Numbered from the stretch's first letter, positions 1 to 9,334 are shown. The stretch: 64,000 bases of DNA from Alkalispirillum mobile (GCF_003664325.1 NZ_RCDA01000001.1:1-64000), one strand, 5' to 3'. Notes: a model not told the origin generated them from the letters alone. Translations and numbers: made by a program.

Positions 1-80
1 AACCCGGTGACCTGGGGCAGCGAGGCCGAGGCGGCGCCGGGGCGCGCCAGGGCGAGGTACAGTCCGTTGTGTTGGGGCAT
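1..80 (-). CDS. Start of a protein running off the left edge (unidentified)
   Basis: An ATG read on the minus strand at 80-78 opens a frame that stays open to the window edge, giving about 26 residues that begin MPQHNGLYLALARPG. A GGAG ribosome-binding core lies about five bases upstream of the ATG. The fragment is too short for family assignment, and I do not recognise it. It is divergent from nothing visible; the next gene, also on the minus strand, ends at 206. Confidence 0.35.
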   Translation of the reverse strand, partial: MPQHNGLYLALARPGAASASLPQVTG

Positions 81-205
81 GCCGGCTCCGTGGCATTGCG
101 GGGTGGATCCATCCTGATCGAGTTCAATGCTAGGGCGATTGGTGGGGGGGCGTCAATCCGCTATGCGGCACAGAGGGGTAGCAGGCGGGGGCTTTCGGGC
201 ATCGA

Positions 206-817
206 TCATATGAACCACGTGGTGCCGAACCGGACCGCCGGTTTGGCACCCGGGATCAGGTCAATCAGCAGCCAGCCGAGGATGAAGGTGATCAGCGCGG
301 CGCAGATCAGCGTGGCCACGTAGTGACCCAGCCGGTTACCCCGGCGCATGCCCAGCACGATGGCGAAGGCGGGCAGCAACAGCCCCAGCCCGTACAGGAC
401 AAGCGCCAACCCGACCCCGTTGCCGTAGGGCCAGGGGAAGGCCGCGGCGATATTGCCCAGCCACGCCGGCACCAGGGCGTAACCCACCGCCTGCAACGCC
501 CGGTCAAAATCGCTCCGACCCTGGAACAGCTCCGCCAGCCAGTGGGCTGCTGCGGCCAGTGCCAGCGAGCCGATCGTCAGGGCGATGAAACTGTAGACGC
601 CGAACCCGACCGGGTGCGGGACACCCTCGGGGGGCAAGCCGGTGGGGATGATCTGGTAGAGCGTCTGGCTGGTGAATACGCTGAAGCCGATCCAGGGCAG
701 GATCAGCAGCCCCAGGGTGTGCCGCCAGCCGGGCGGCGGGGCCTCGGCGCCCCGGCGTAGCGTGCGCAGCGGGTTCAATAGCATGCCGTAGAGCAGGGTG
801 GAAAAGGGTTTCATCAA
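206..817 (-). CDS. Yip1-family integral membrane protein
   Basis: A 203-residue polytopic membrane protein. Hydrophobic segments lie at roughly residues 33-50, 72-95, 112-130, 134-155 and 165-188. The overall pattern, with a short cytoplasmic N-terminus containing an NPLRTLR-type stretch and five membrane spans, resembles the bacterial YIP1 family, whose role is unknown. Met1 and Met2 are both possible starts (817 or 814). No partner is obvious: the gene upstream in the same direction is the Spy-like protein about 100 bases away, so it may be weakly co-transcribed. Family assignment is by pattern recognition only. Confidence 0.7.
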   Translation of the reverse strand: MMKPFSTLLYGMLLNPLRTLRRGAEAPPPGWRHTLGLLILPWIGFSVFTSQTLYQIIPTGLPPEGVPHPVGFGVYSFIALTIGSLALAAAAHWLAELFQGRSDFDRALQAVGYALVPAWLGNIAAAFPWPYGNGVGLALVLYGLGLLLPAFAIVLGMRRGNRLGHYVATLICAALITFILGWLLIDLIPGAKPAVRFGTTWFI

Positions 818-919
818 GACTCCGCCGGGTAACTGGGCCGGCCCGGGAGCGGGCCGGCAACCCGGCGGATGGTAAGACAGAAAGGTTACAGTTCGGTTAC
901 CGGTCGCACAGGCGCGGCG

Positions 920-1522
920 TTAGTAACCGCCTTGGCCCTGACCTCCGCGACGTTCGCCATCCTGGCGCTGGCCGTTTCCGCGGCGGTCTTCCCGGTACTC
1001 GCGCATGTGTTCACGCATCTGACGCGGGGCCTCATCCAGCTTCTGCCGCTGCTCCTCGTCCAGTGCCTCGTAAAGGCGCTCGCCGGCCTCGCGGGCCTTG
1101 CCCATACGCTCGGCATGCTCGGCGGACCAGCGCTCCATGCGCTCCAGACGGTCGGTAAAGCCCTGATCCATCATCTCCTGCATCGCGTCACGCCGCTGCT
1201 CCCGATCGTGGTGCGGGCCCATGTGCTCGTGGAACTCATCCCACAGGGCGCGCTGCTCCTCGTCCAGGTCCAGGCGCTCTGCCATGCGTTCGCGGTGTTC
1301 GGCCATGCGCTCACCGCCGTGCATGTAGCCATGCCTCATGTGGCCATGTTCGCCTTTCTGGCCCCGCTCCATCATCATGCCGCCACGTTCACCCTGCTTG
1401 CCCTCGCCCCGCTGATGCTCCTGGGCGATGCTGAACCCGGCCACGGTGGAGCCGGCGAGCAATGCTGCGAGGGTGATACCGGTTAGAATCCGGGTCATCG
1501 GTCGGGTCTGTTTCTTGGTCAT
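920..1522 (-). CDS. Spy/CpxP-like periplasmic protein
   Basis: A 200-residue exported protein. Residues 1-28 form a signal peptide (basic start, hydrophobic core ending near GFSIAQ). The mature part is highly charged and helical, with two LDEEQR-type repeats (LDLDEEQRALW and LDEEQRQKLDE) that correspond to the LTxxQ motifs of the Spy/CpxP family. Members are periplasmic chaperones or heavy-metal-responsive sensors. The mature N-terminus is rich in His, Met and Gly, as in metal-binding relatives. The start was set at the ATG at 1522 because GAGGAG lies about eight bases upstream; the longer open frame lacks a signal sequence. It is divergent from a CpxR-like regulator, with a GTAAC/GTAAG box between, so it is probably a target of that system. 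Confidence 0.8.
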   Translation of the reverse strand: MTKKQTRPMTRILTGITLAALLAGSTVAGFSIAQEHQRGEGKQGERGGMMMERGQKGEHGHMRHGYMHGGERMAEHRERMAERLDLDEEQRALWDEFHEHMGPHHDREQRRDAMQEMMDQGFTDRLERMERWSAEHAERMGKAREAGERLYEALDEEQRQKLDEAPRQMREHMREYREDRRGNGQRQDGERRGGQGQGGY

Positions 1523-1631
1523 GGTCGTACTCCTCGATCTTAGGTTCGGCTGGTTCGGCAGGCGATGTCCCTGCCACGCCTTCATCAGACCATCTTCAGG
1601 TAAGCCCCTTGTTTCCCGGGGGCCGCGGTTT

Positions 1632-1646
1632 GTAACAGTACGTAAG
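1632..1646 (+). promoter_or_regulatory. CpxR-like direct-repeat box
   Basis: The sequence reads GTAAC-AGTAC-GTAAG, two GTAA-type pentamers in direct repeat with a five-base spacer. This is the layout of the CpxR box (GTAAA-N5-GTAAA). It sits between the divergent Spy/CpxP-like gene and the OmpR-family regulator. A second GTAAC at 1663-1667 faces CTTAC at 1673-1677, making an inverted pair. Direct reading of the bases is certain; assignment to the neighbouring regulator is inference. Confidence 0.55.
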
Positions 1647-1696
1647 CCGGACCCCGGCCGGGGTAACAAGCGCTTACACGCCGCCCGGGCAGGGAG

Positions 1697-1705
1697 TGGT
1701 ATACA
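1697..1705 (+). promoter_or_regulatory. Extended -10 promoter element for the CpxRA-like operon
   Basis: TGG followed by TATACA forms an extended -10 (TGnTATAAT-like). No good -35 lies 17 bases upstream; instead the GTAAC/CTTAC inverted pair lies just before it, which would suit an activator-dependent promoter. It would give a leader of about 60 bases before the regulator start at 1773. Confidence 0.4.
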
Positions 1706-1772
1706 GGTGGGACACCGACCCCGGGCACGGCGTTCGGCCCGGGTGGGGCAGGTTTGCAGGGAGTGGTAACGG

Positions 1773-2516
1773 ATGCAGGCGCACATACTCATCGTCGATG
1801 ACGACCCCGGACTGCGGGAGCTGCTGGTGGACTACCTCGGCCAGAACGGGTTCGAGGCCCGGGCGGTGCCGGACGGTGCCGCACTCTGGTCCAGTCTGGC
1901 GGCCGGCCCGGCGGATCTGCTCATCCTCGACCTGATGCTGCCCGGGGACGACGGGCTGGAGCTGTGTCGCCAGCTGCGCGCCGGCGATGAGCGTTGGCGG
2001 ACCCTGCCGGTGATCATGCTCACCGCGCGCGGCGAGGAGACCGACCGTATTGTCGGCCTGGAGATCGGTGCCGACGACTACCTGCCCAAGCCCTTCAACC
2101 CCCGGGAACTGCTGGCCCGCATCCGGGGGCTGCTGCGGCGCAGTCGCATGGTCCGCGAGCAGCAGGGTCAGCAAGGTGAGGAGGCTGGGCAGGGTCTCTG
2201 TTTCCGGTTCGCCGGCTGGCTGCTGGACCCCGACGCTCACACCCTCACCGCACCCGATGGCGAAGTGCACACCCTTGGCGGCGCCGACACGCGCCTGCTG
2301 CAAGCCCTTGCCGCGCAGCCGGGCCGGGCGCTCAGCCGCGACCGGATCATGGACATCACCCGCGGCCGCGATGCCAGCCCCTACGACCGCAGTATCGACG
2401 TGCAGGTCAGTCGTCTGCGCCGGCTGCTGGGCGACGACGCCCGCGAGCAGCGCATCATCCGCACCCTGCGCAATGAGGGGTACCTGATGGCCTGTGACGT
2501 GGAGCGGGTGAACTGA
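1773..2516 (+). CDS. OmpR/PhoB-family response regulator (CpxR-like)
   Basis: A 247-residue two-domain response regulator. The receiver domain spans residues 3-120, with the acidic pair at D10/D11, the phosphoacceptor D53 in the LILDLMLPG strand, T84 and K106 (the LPKPF motif). A winged-helix DNA-binding domain fills residues 145-243 and ends with the characteristic SRLRRLL and RTLRNEGYLM motifs. Its last bases overlap the start of the kinase gene (ATGA), so the two are translationally coupled. The neighbouring Spy/CpxP-like gene and the GTAAC-N5-GTAAG box point to a CpxR-type envelope-stress regulator, but OmpR or CusR-like roles cannot be excluded. Confidence 0.9.
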   Translation: MQAHILIVDDDPGLRELLVDYLGQNGFEARAVPDGAALWSSLAAGPADLLILDLMLPGDDGLELCRQLRAGDERWRTLPVIMLTARGEETDRIVGLEIGADDYLPKPFNPRELLARIRGLLRRSRMVREQQGQQGEEAGQGLCFRFAGWLLDPDAHTLTAPDGEVHTLGGADTRLLQALAAQPGRALSRDRIMDITRGRDASPYDRSIDVQVSRLRRLLGDDAREQRIIRTLRNEGYLMACDVERVN

Positions 2517-3880
2517 TGCGGCTCTGGCCACAGACTCTCTTGGGGCGCCTGTTGATCCTGCTGCTGGGCGGGCTGCTGGCCGCGCAACTGGCGGCCGGAT
2601 GGATCCTCTGGCAGGACCGCAGCCGCATGACCCTGGGTGTGGTGGTCTCCGGCCTGGCCGAGCGGCTGGCCAGCAGTCTGGAGGAGCTGGAGACCCTGAC
2701 CACCGACGAACGGCGCGAGCGGCTGCGCGGTCGCGGCATGTTGCGCCCCACGCTGGACCAGCCCTGGCGCGACGACCCGCCGGAAAGCTACCCGGCCGGC
2801 CGGCTCCAGCAGGTGCTGCAGGAGCGAATGGCCGGCGATCGTGACTTGCAGGTGTGGGTGGAGGAGCCGGCAGGGGAGGGCGGTCGGCTCGCCGAGATGC
2901 ACGAGCGCCATCACCAGCACCACGGGGGCGCCATGCGCCTGATCCTGGTCCAGGCGCGTCTCGATGACGACACCGTGCTCACCCTTCGCCAGCCCGTTCC
3001 GTCCGAGGCATTGAGCTGGCCGCAGCGGCTGCTGGCGGCGCTGGCCGTATTCACCCTGTCGGTGCTGCTCATCGCGGGGCTGGCGGTGCGGGGTCTCACC
3101 CGTCCGCTGCGCACCCTGGCCCGGGCCGCGGAGAACCTGGGGCGCGACCTGAACCACCCACCCCTGCCGGAGCAGGGTAGCCGGGAGGTCCGCCAGGCCA
3201 CCCGCGCGTTCAATGCCATGCAGCAGCGTCTGCGTGAGAACCTGCAGCAGCGCGGGCAGATGCTGGCCGCGGTGTCGCATGATCTGAAGACCCCCATTAC
3301 CCGACTGCGCCTGCGGGCGGAGATGCTGCCCGACGACACCCTGCGCCAGCGCTTCCAGGCCGACCTGGCGGAGATGGAAAAGCTGGTCCAGTCCACCCTC
3401 GACTTCATGCGCGGGGATCACCTGGCCCACGACCCTGAGCCGGTAGAGCTGATGGGCCTGCTGCGGGATGTGGCGGAAGAAGCCGGGGAGACCGGTGGCA
3501 AGGTGCAGGTCAGCGGTTCGGGGCCGGTTTATGCCCGGGGTGAGCCGCTGGCCCTGAAACGTTGCCTCGGCAACCTCATCGACAATGCCGTACGGTACGG
3601 GGGCGGCGCCACGGTGTGGGTCAGCCCTTCGGGCGACACGCTGTGTGTACACATCCGCGATCAGGGGCCGGGCATCCCCGAGGCCGACCTGGAGCGGGTC
3701 TTCGACCCCTACTACCGGCTGGACGCCTCTCGCAGCGCGGCCACCGGAGGCACCGGACTGGGACTGGGCATTGCCCGCAACATTGCCCGCGCCCACGGTG
3801 GTGAACTGAGCCTGCACAACACCGACACCGGACTGGAGGCTCGGCTGGTGCTGCCCGCCCACGGCGAGGGCAACGACTGA
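2516..3880 (+). CDS. Membrane sensor histidine kinase (CpxA/EnvZ-like)
   Basis: A 454-residue sensor kinase paired with the upstream regulator. A membrane segment lies at 10-30 and another at about 170-192, enclosing a periplasmic domain of about 140 residues. HAMP follows at 193-247, then a HisKA domain with the phosphorylated H255 in AAVSHDLKTPITRL, and an HATPase domain with N, D(QGPGIP), F and G(LGLGIA) boxes. The periplasmic domain carries a dense His cluster at 129-136 (HERHHQHH), which is unusual and suggests metal sensing. The stop is followed directly by the PH-domain genes. Class is certain; the ligand is inferred. Confidence 0.9.
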   Translation: MRLWPQTLLGRLLILLLGGLLAAQLAAGWILWQDRSRMTLGVVVSGLAERLASSLEELETLTTDERRERLRGRGMLRPTLDQPWRDDPPESYPAGRLQQVLQERMAGDRDLQVWVEEPAGEGGRLAEMHERHHQHHGGAMRLILVQARLDDDTVLTLRQPVPSEALSWPQRLLAALAVFTLSVLLIAGLAVRGLTRPLRTLARAAENLGRDLNHPPLPEQGSREVRQATRAFNAMQQRLRENLQQRGQMLAAVSHDLKTPITRLRLRAEMLPDDTLRQRFQADLAEMEKLVQSTLDFMRGDHLAHDPEPVELMGLLRDVAEEAGETGGKVQVSGSGPVYARGEPLALKRCLGNLIDNAVRYGGGATVWVSPSGDTLCVHIRDQGPGIPEADLERVFDPYYRLDASRSAATGGTGLGLGIARNIARAHGGELSLHNTDTGLEARLVLPAHGEGND

Positions 3881-3931
3881 CCCGGCGCGCATCTGAGATA
3901 CTGTCCCCATATGGACAGCTTCGAGGTGACA

Positions 3932-4486
3932 ATGGCCTTTTCCAATGCACCGGTGGACCCGGAGGCGCTGCCCCGGCTGGAGGCGCAATCGCTGCAGCCG
4001 GTCTCGCGGCGCTTCGCCCCCTACCAGCTCATCAGCCGCTTTCTGGGGCTGTTGCCCCTGGGCTTCATCGCCTGGCTGCTGCCGGTCATGACCGGCGTGC
4101 CCATGGCCCTGCGGCCGGTGCTGCTCGGCGGGGTGGGGGTGTTGCTGGTGGTCTCGCCCGCGCTCTCCTGGCTGGAGGCGAGGCGGCGCGCCTGGGCAGT
4201 GCGGGAACAGGATGTCACGTACCACAGCGGGCTGCTGGTGCAGCGGACCACCGTGCTCCCCTTTGTCCGCATCCAGCACGTGGAGACAGCCAGCAACCCC
4301 GTAGAGCGCGCCTTCAACCTGGTCCGCCTGACCTGCTTTACCGCCGGCGGGGCCGGGGGCGACCTGGTGATCCAGGGGCTGGAGCGGGAGCAGGCCGAAC
4401 GCCTGCGCCAGTACCTGCTGGACCGGATCCAGGGGCGCGCCGACGCGTCCGACGAGCCGCCACCGGAGGCCTCCGACGGTGTCTGA
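3932..4486 (+). CDS. YdbS-like bacterial PH-domain membrane protein
   Basis: A 184-residue protein with two adjacent membrane spans (roughly residues 38-58 and 62-80) followed by a bPH2 (DUF304) domain. The sequence AVREQDVTYHSGLLVQRTT followed by FVRIQHVET is typical of YdbS. I placed the start at the ATG at 3932, preceded by GAGGTG, rather than at 3911, which has no visible ribosome-binding site. It overlaps the next gene by eight bases. YdbS and YdbT occur together in many bacteria; in Bacillus they give resistance to amylocyclicin-type bacteriocins, but the proteobacterial role is unclear. Confidence 0.8.
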   Translation: MAFSNAPVDPEALPRLEAQSLQPVSRRFAPYQLISRFLGLLPLGFIAWLLPVMTGVPMALRPVLLGGVGVLLVVSPALSWLEARRRAWAVREQDVTYHSGLLVQRTTVLPFVRIQHVETASNPVERAFNLVRLTCFTAGGAGGDLVIQGLEREQAERLRQYLLDRIQGRADASDEPPPEASDGV

Positions 4487-6068
4487 ACGTATCCCGGGTG
4501 ACTCGGAGCAGTGGCAGCGGCTGTCGCCCTGGGCGCTGCTGATCCTGTTTCTCGGCGGGCTGCTGCGCTTTGTTCGCGAGAACCTGCCGCTGGTGGCCGG
4601 TGCAGGCGCCGGTGCGGCCCTGCTGGAGCAGATCGGCCTGCGCGAGCTGGGGCTGGCGCTGACCCTGATCCTGCTGATCGCCGGGCTGATCAGCCTGCTC
4701 TACTACCGCCGCTTCCGGTTCCGGCTGGACGGGGATGTGCTGGTGGTCCAGCGCGGCGTGCTGGAGCGCCGCGAGGTGAAGGTGAGCGCCGAGCGGGTGC
4801 AGCACATGGCCCTGGAGCAGCCGGTCTACATGCGCCCCTTCGACGTGGTCCGGTTCAGCCTGGATACGCCGGGTGGTGCCACCGCGGACGTGGAGCTGCC
4901 CGGTATCCGCCGGGAACTGGCCGAGAGGCTTCAGCAGCGCCTGGAGCGAGCCCGCGGCGAGGCCGTCGGAGACGACGACCCGGCGGGTGCGGCCGAGTCC
5001 GCGCGGACGCCGTCGCCACCGCTGTTCCGCATCGGGCCGCTGGGGCTCACCCGGCACGGGCTGGCCAGTAACCACGCCTACGTGATCGCCGCGCTGCTTG
5101 CGCCGGTGCTGCAGCCGCTGGAGCGGATGGCCATGCGGAACCCGGAGTTATTGGCGGAGCTGCCCTGGCTGGAGCGGGCGGCGGAATCGCCCTGGCTGGC
5201 CTTGTCGGTCACGGTGGTCGCGCTGCTTCTGGTGTTGATGCTGGTCTCGGTGGTGGTGGCCTGGCTGCGCTTTTACGGGTTCACCCTGGTGCGCGAGGGG
5301 AGCCGTTACGTGCAGTACAGCGGGCTGTTCACCCGTCAGCAGCAGACCCTTTCGGCGGCAAAACTGCAGTCGCTGGAGTGGGTGCAGACGGCGGTGGGGC
5401 GCGGGCTGCGCTGCGGCTATCTGGTCTGCCACCAGTACGGCCTTTCCGCCGGGCCGGATACCGCGGGGCAGCGCTTTCTGGTGCCGGGGTTGCGGCAGTC
5501 GGAGGGGCCGACCCTGGGCGCTGTCTTCTGGCCCGGGTCGGGCGACGAGGCGGCGGGTGCGCTGGAGCTGGGCTATCAGCGCGTCCACCGTCTCTACCGG
5601 CGCGTGGTGGCTTTGCGGTTGATCGTGATCGCAGCGGTGCTGGCTTTGATTTTTCTGGGCCTGACCGGGTTCCCCGGCTGGCTGGCGCTGATCGGCGTGG
5701 GTGCGGTGATCGCCTGGCCGGTGGCCTGGCTGCGCTGGCGCGCGGTGGCGTGGCGCCGTTCGGGCCGTTTTCTCTGTGTACGGCGGGGTCTGCTGGGACG
5801 GCGTACCACGCTCTTTCCGCTGGAGAAGGTGCAGGCCGTGACGGTGCAGCAGAGCTGGGTGCAGCGGCGGCGCCAGCTGGCCACGCTCCACCTGCAGCTG
5901 GCTAGCGGGCCGGTGGTGGTGCCCTTTATCCCCCTGGCCACGGCGCGGGCCGTGGCCAACGAGGCGCTCTACCGGGTGGCGTGCCGACCGTCGCTACCCC
6001 TTGGGGCCGAGCAACAGCCAGGCGATCAGGCCGAACAGGGGCAGGAAGAGCAGGATCAGAATCCATAG
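4479..6068 (+). CDS. YdbT-like multi-PH-domain membrane protein
   Basis: A 529-residue protein starting at GTG, with GGAGG nine bases upstream. It holds three bPH2 repeats (about 75-145, 255-345 and 415-500), each preceded by a pair of membrane helices (about 20-68, 195-265 and 365-415). The repeated phrase RxVxxxxVQxxxxxQ marks the repeat ends. It is the partner of the upstream YdbS-like gene. The last 25 residues (from about 505) are Gln- and Glu-rich and lie on DNA that also encodes the C-terminus of a convergent PLDc_N-like protein, so this tail may be an overlap product rather than a conserved part. Confidence 0.8.
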   Translation: MSERIPGDSEQWQRLSPWALLILFLGGLLRFVRENLPLVAGAGAGAALLEQIGLRELGLALTLILLIAGLISLLYYRRFRFRLDGDVLVVQRGVLERREVKVSAERVQHMALEQPVYMRPFDVVRFSLDTPGGATADVELPGIRRELAERLQQRLERARGEAVGDDDPAGAAESARTPSPPLFRIGPLGLTRHGLASNHAYVIAALLAPVLQPLERMAMRNPELLAELPWLERAAESPWLALSVTVVALLLVLMLVSVVVAWLRFYGFTLVREGSRYVQYSGLFTRQQQTLSAAKLQSLEWVQTAVGRGLRCGYLVCHQYGLSAGPDTAGQRFLVPGLRQSEGPTLGAVFWPGSGDEAAGALELGYQRVHRLYRRVVALRLIVIAAVLALIFLGLTGFPGWLALIGVGAVIAWPVAWLRWRAVAWRRSGRFLCVRRGLLGRRTTLFPLEKVQAVTVQQSWVQRRRQLATLHLQLASGPVVVPFIPLATARAVANEALYRVACRPSLPLGAEQQPGDQAEQGQEEQDQNP

Positions 6069-6173
6069 CAGCTTGGCGACCGGGCCGGCCGCGCTCGTTG
6101 CCGTCTTCACGATGGCCCAGATGATGATGAGCAGCCAGATAAACCCCAGCAGCCCGGTGACCTCGATGCCCAT
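5994..6173 (-). CDS. Small PLDc_N (phospholipase D nuclease N-terminal)-like membrane protein
   Basis: A 59-residue protein starting MGIEVTGLLGFIWLLII and ending LIAWLLLGPKG. It has two hydrophobic helices (about 6-24 and 35-55) with the pattern of the PLDc_N family, which forms the N-terminal membrane anchor of cardiolipin synthases and also occurs as a free-standing protein. The start ATG is at 6173. Its 3' end overlaps the convergent YdbT-like gene by 75 bases. Both frames look genuine, since the small protein is a clean family match while the YdbT tail is low-complexity. Confidence 0.7.
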   Translation of the reverse strand: MGIEVTGLLGFIWLLIIIWAIVKTATSAAGPVAKLLWILILLFLPLFGLIAWLLLGPKG

Positions 6174-6199
6174 ATGGCGTACTCCTGCCGTGTCGCGGA

Positions 6200-7645
6200 T
6201 CAGAGCTTGTAGAGTATCCGCATTGCGCCCCAGTGACGACCGTTGACGGTAATCGGGGCGGAACAGTCGCGCATCAGCACAAACTGGCCGCTGCCCATGT
6301 TGCGCCGGTAGGTCTGCAGCAGCCAGGGGCGCTGGTTCTTGGCGGCGGTCTGCCCGGTGCGGTCTTCCCAGAGCCGGCGGTTGCGGCTGTTGGCGTTGTT
6401 CCACTCCGGGTCACCCGCGCGCTGCGGCTTGGACACGTGCAGGTTGTGGGTGGGGATGTAGCCGTTGCGATCGATGGCGCAGACCCCGCCGATGGTCGGG
6501 TCAGAGTCCAGCACCGGCTCCTGTATGGGCGGCAGGACGCGGTCGGTGAACTCCACGAAGCGGGTGGTGTACTGCTGCGGGTCGGTGTCGGGCACCGGCT
6601 CGTAGTGCTCGTCGAACAGGTCCGCGTCGCTGATCTCGCCCTTGCGGATGGCCTCCTCGAAGACGTGGCCGACCTGGGCCGCGGTCTCGGTGGCGATGCG
6701 GATGTAGGGCGTGTCCTCGGTTTCCACGTCGCTGGCGTTGGCCAGGTTCATCAGCTCCTCGACGAAGCTCAGCAGGCGGTTCAGCCGGCTGCCGGAGTCC
6801 TCCAGGTTGGCGAGCGACGAGGTGACGTCGTCGGCCATCTCGTTCAGACCGTCCAGGGTGGTGTCGCTGTGGCGGTCGATCTCCTGCACCGCGGAGGCGA
6901 TGCGGGCGGACTCGTTGTCCACGTCTCCCATGGCCTGAGCGACTGCACCGAGCACCTCCTGCATGGCGTTGGTGCCTTTCTCCACCGCCTTGGCCCGGTC
7001 GGTGCTCTCGCCACCGGTGCTGATCAGCTGCCGGGTCTGTTCGGTGAGCTCGTGGAGGGTGCGGTCGATGTCGGAGGTGGCGTCGTGGGTCTGCCCGGCC
7101 AGCGACTTGACCTCCTCGGCCACTACCGCGAAGCCCTGACCCGCCTCGCCGGCGCGCGCCGCCTCGATGGTGGCGTTCAGGGCCAGCAGGTTGGTCTGCT
7201 TGGCGATGGAGCCGATGCCCTTGGCCACCTTGCTTACCCGCACCATGGCGTCGTTCAGGCCGCTGAGTTCCGATTCGACGTCATGCACCGAACGGCTCAG
7301 GTCGCGGATGTCCGAAAGCGCCTTCTGGATGGTCTCGTCGGACCGGCTCATGTCGGCCCGGGCTGCCCCGGAGACGTGCTGGGCATTGCGTGCGGCCGCG
7401 TCCACCACCTTGTTGGCTTCGGACATGCGCCGGGCGGATTCGCGCAGCTCTTCAAAGAGCTGTACCTCGCGGCGGGTCTGCTCCTTGATCTCGTCCACGT
7501 GGCCGGTGACGTCGGAGGCCTCCAGCCCCAGCTCGCTGGTGTGCAGGGAGGTCTGCTTGAGGATCTCCTGGTAGGCCAGGTCCTCGTCGCTGACCAGCGG
7601 GGCGGCGGCGTTGCGGTTCTGCTGTTTCCGTTTGAACAATGGCAT
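6200..7645 (-). CDS. Soluble methyl-accepting chemotaxis protein with C-terminal sensor domain
   Basis: A 481-residue receptor with no membrane helix. The signalling coiled coil occupies about residues 20-310, and its hairpin tip carries the conserved [20 protein letters not shown]-type sequence near residue 165. The C-terminal 130 residues form a Cache-like sensor region with the phrases [22 protein letters not shown] and [11 protein letters not shown]. This order (signalling first, sensor last) is reversed relative to classical transmembrane receptors, and the protein is probably cytoplasmic. A tandem paralogue follows upstream at 7659. No che genes are in the window, so it must work with CheA/CheW encoded elsewhere. 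Confidence 0.85.
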   Translation of the reverse strand: MPLFKRKQQNRNAAAPLVSDEDLAYQEILKQTSLHTSELGLEASDVTGHVDEIKEQTRREVQLFEELRESARRMSEANKVVDAAARNAQHVSGAARADMSRSDETIQKALSDIRDLSRSVHDVESELSGLNDAMVRVSKVAKGIGSIAKQTNLLALNATIEAARAGEAGQGFAVVAEEVKSLAGQTHDATSDIDRTLHELTEQTRQLISTGGESTDRAKAVEKGTNAMQEVLGAVAQAMGDVDNESARIASAVQEIDRHSDTTLDGLNEMADDVTSSLANLEDSGSRLNRLLSFVEELMNLANASDVETEDTPYIRIATETAAQVGHVFEEAIRKGEISDADLFDEHYEPVPDTDPQQYTTRFVEFTDRVLPPIQEPVLDSDPTIGGVCAIDRNGYIPTHNLHVSKPQRAGDPEWNNANSRNRRLWEDRTGQTAAKNQRPWLLQTYRRNMGSGQFVLMRDCSAPITVNGRHWGAMRILYKL

Positions 7646-7658
7646 GGTGGTCGCTCCC

Positions 7659-9083
7659 TCACTCCGCCGCGTAAATCAGCCGCTGACAGCCCCAGTGACG
7701 CCCCTGCACCTTGATGGGCACGGATACCTCCTTGACCAGCGCGTGGTGGCCACCGCCCAACTCCAGCCGGTAGGTTTGCAGCAGGAAGCGCTCGCGGTTG
7801 CGGGCGGCCGCCCGGGTCTCGCGGCTGTCCAGGCGGCGGCGGTGGAAGCGGGGCGGCTCGGCGCCATCGTCGGCGGAGGGCGCGCGGGCCGCCTCCCGGC
7901 TCTGGGCGGGCACGTAGCCGCCCACGTCACAGACGAACGCGGACAGCACCCGGCGCTGGTGCTGCAGGGCGGGCTCCTGAACGGCCGGCAGGACCCGGTC
8001 GCAGAAGTCAGCGCTGGCGGTGGTGTAGCGGGCGGGGTCGCTATCGGCCTCGCGCTGGTAGTTCTGATCGAACAGGGCCTCCTTGCTGACGCTGCCCCGC
8101 TGGATGCCGTCCTCAAAGGCTTCGGCGGTCTCGGCGGCCAGTCGCTCCGCCAACCGGATGTAGGGGGTATCGACGGTCTCGACCCCCTCCACGGCCGTCT
8201 CGCGGATCAGCAACTCGGTGAAGTGGCGCAGTTTTTCGGTCCGCTGCTCCGCCTCTTCCAAGGCCCGGTTGGCGTGCTGCACCTCGTGGGTCAGTTCTTC
8301 CAGGCCGTCCACGGTCTTGCGGCAGTGCTGGTCGATCTCGCCGACGGAGTCGTGGATGCGGCTGGACTCGGTGTCCACGTCCTGCATGGCGCTGCCCACG
8401 GTCTCCATGATCTCCTGAATGGCGTGGGTACCCTCGCGTACGGCCTGGGCCTTTTCGGTGCTCTCGGCACCGCGCCGGATCAGCCGTTCGATGATGGCTG
8501 TCAGCTCCTCCAGGATCTGGTGGATCTCAGCGGTGGCATCGGCGGTCTGCTTGGCCAGCTCCTTCACGTGCTCGGCGACCACCGCAAAGCCCCGGCCCAC
8601 CTCGCCGGCGCGGGTGGCCTCGATGGTGGCGTTGAGCGCCAGCAGGTTGGTCTGCTTGGCGATGGTGCTGATCTCGTTGGCCACCTGGGCGACCCCTTGC
8701 AGCGCCTCGTTGAGGGTGCCCAGCTGCCCCTCGATGTGGGTGACCGATTCGGCCAGCTCGCGGATCTGCTCCAGCGAGTGGGTGATGGTGTTGCGCGAGC
8801 GCTCCACGTCCTTGCCCGCCTTGGCCGCCACGTCGTGGGCGCGGCGGGCGGCCTGGTCGACGGTGTCGTTGGCCTCGCTCATGCGGCGGGCGGTGCCCAC
8901 CAGGTCCGAGAAGATAGAGGCCTGCCGGCGGAAAAGGCCGGCGACATGCTCGATGTGGTTGACGATGTCCACCGCCTCCACACCCACGCCGCTGGTCCGC
9001 TCGGCGATCTGCTGGATCACCGAGAAGTGGTCCATGGTCTGCGTGGTCCCGGGTCGGGACCTGTCCTTGAGTACCGAAGCCAT
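7659..9083 (-). CDS. Soluble methyl-accepting chemotaxis protein, tandem paralogue
   Basis: A 474-residue paralogue of the gene that follows it, sharing the same plan: N-terminal coiled-coil signalling region with a tip reading [20 protein letters not shown] and a C-terminal sensor domain ending in [14 protein letters not shown]. The start was set at the ATG at 9083, with AGGGG 10 bases upstream; the longer frame to 9212 has no signal sequence and weaker codon pattern. Only 13 bases separate it from the second receptor, so the two are one operon. The sensor domains differ enough to suggest distinct ligands. Confidence 0.8.
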   Translation of the reverse strand: MASVLKDRSRPGTTQTMDHFSVIQQIAERTSGVGVEAVDIVNHIEHVAGLFRRQASIFSDLVGTARRMSEANDTVDQAARRAHDVAAKAGKDVERSRNTITHSLEQIRELAESVTHIEGQLGTLNEALQGVAQVANEISTIAKQTNLLALNATIEATRAGEVGRGFAVVAEHVKELAKQTADATAEIHQILEELTAIIERLIRRGAESTEKAQAVREGTHAIQEIMETVGSAMQDVDTESSRIHDSVGEIDQHCRKTVDGLEELTHEVQHANRALEEAEQRTEKLRHFTELLIRETAVEGVETVDTPYIRLAERLAAETAEAFEDGIQRGSVSKEALFDQNYQREADSDPARYTTASADFCDRVLPAVQEPALQHQRRVLSAFVCDVGGYVPAQSREAARAPSADDGAEPPRFHRRRLDSRETRAAARNRERFLLQTYRLELGGGHHALVKEVSVPIKVQGRHWGCQRLIYAAE

Positions 9084-9334
9084 AGCCGGCTGCCCCTGAT
9101 CGATGCGATTTCTGATTATGCGGGTTCTGCCTCTGCCATTGGTGGCGGCCGCTTGCCCGGAATCTTGAGCTGCCGGGCATCGGGCCAGGCGGGGGGCGAT
9201 GCCCGATAACACGATAGTCTATAAGGGTAAGCGGCTTTTCCGATCGGGGGAAGGGCCGCAGCGCGTGATCGCAGGGAAGTTAAGGAATGGCGGCTATGTC
9301 CATAGGAATAAAGCCGTTTCCGGCCGGTCAGGAG

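Noticed and set aside
1-205. Plus-strand frame of 84 codons at 69-323
   Set aside because: No ribosome-binding site and it overlaps the end of the Yip1-like gene on the other strand.
2381-4279. Long open frame on the minus strand (632 codons) opposite the two-component genes
   Set aside because: It runs antisense to the receiver and kinase genes, which have clear domain motifs; high GC leaves long spurious frames.
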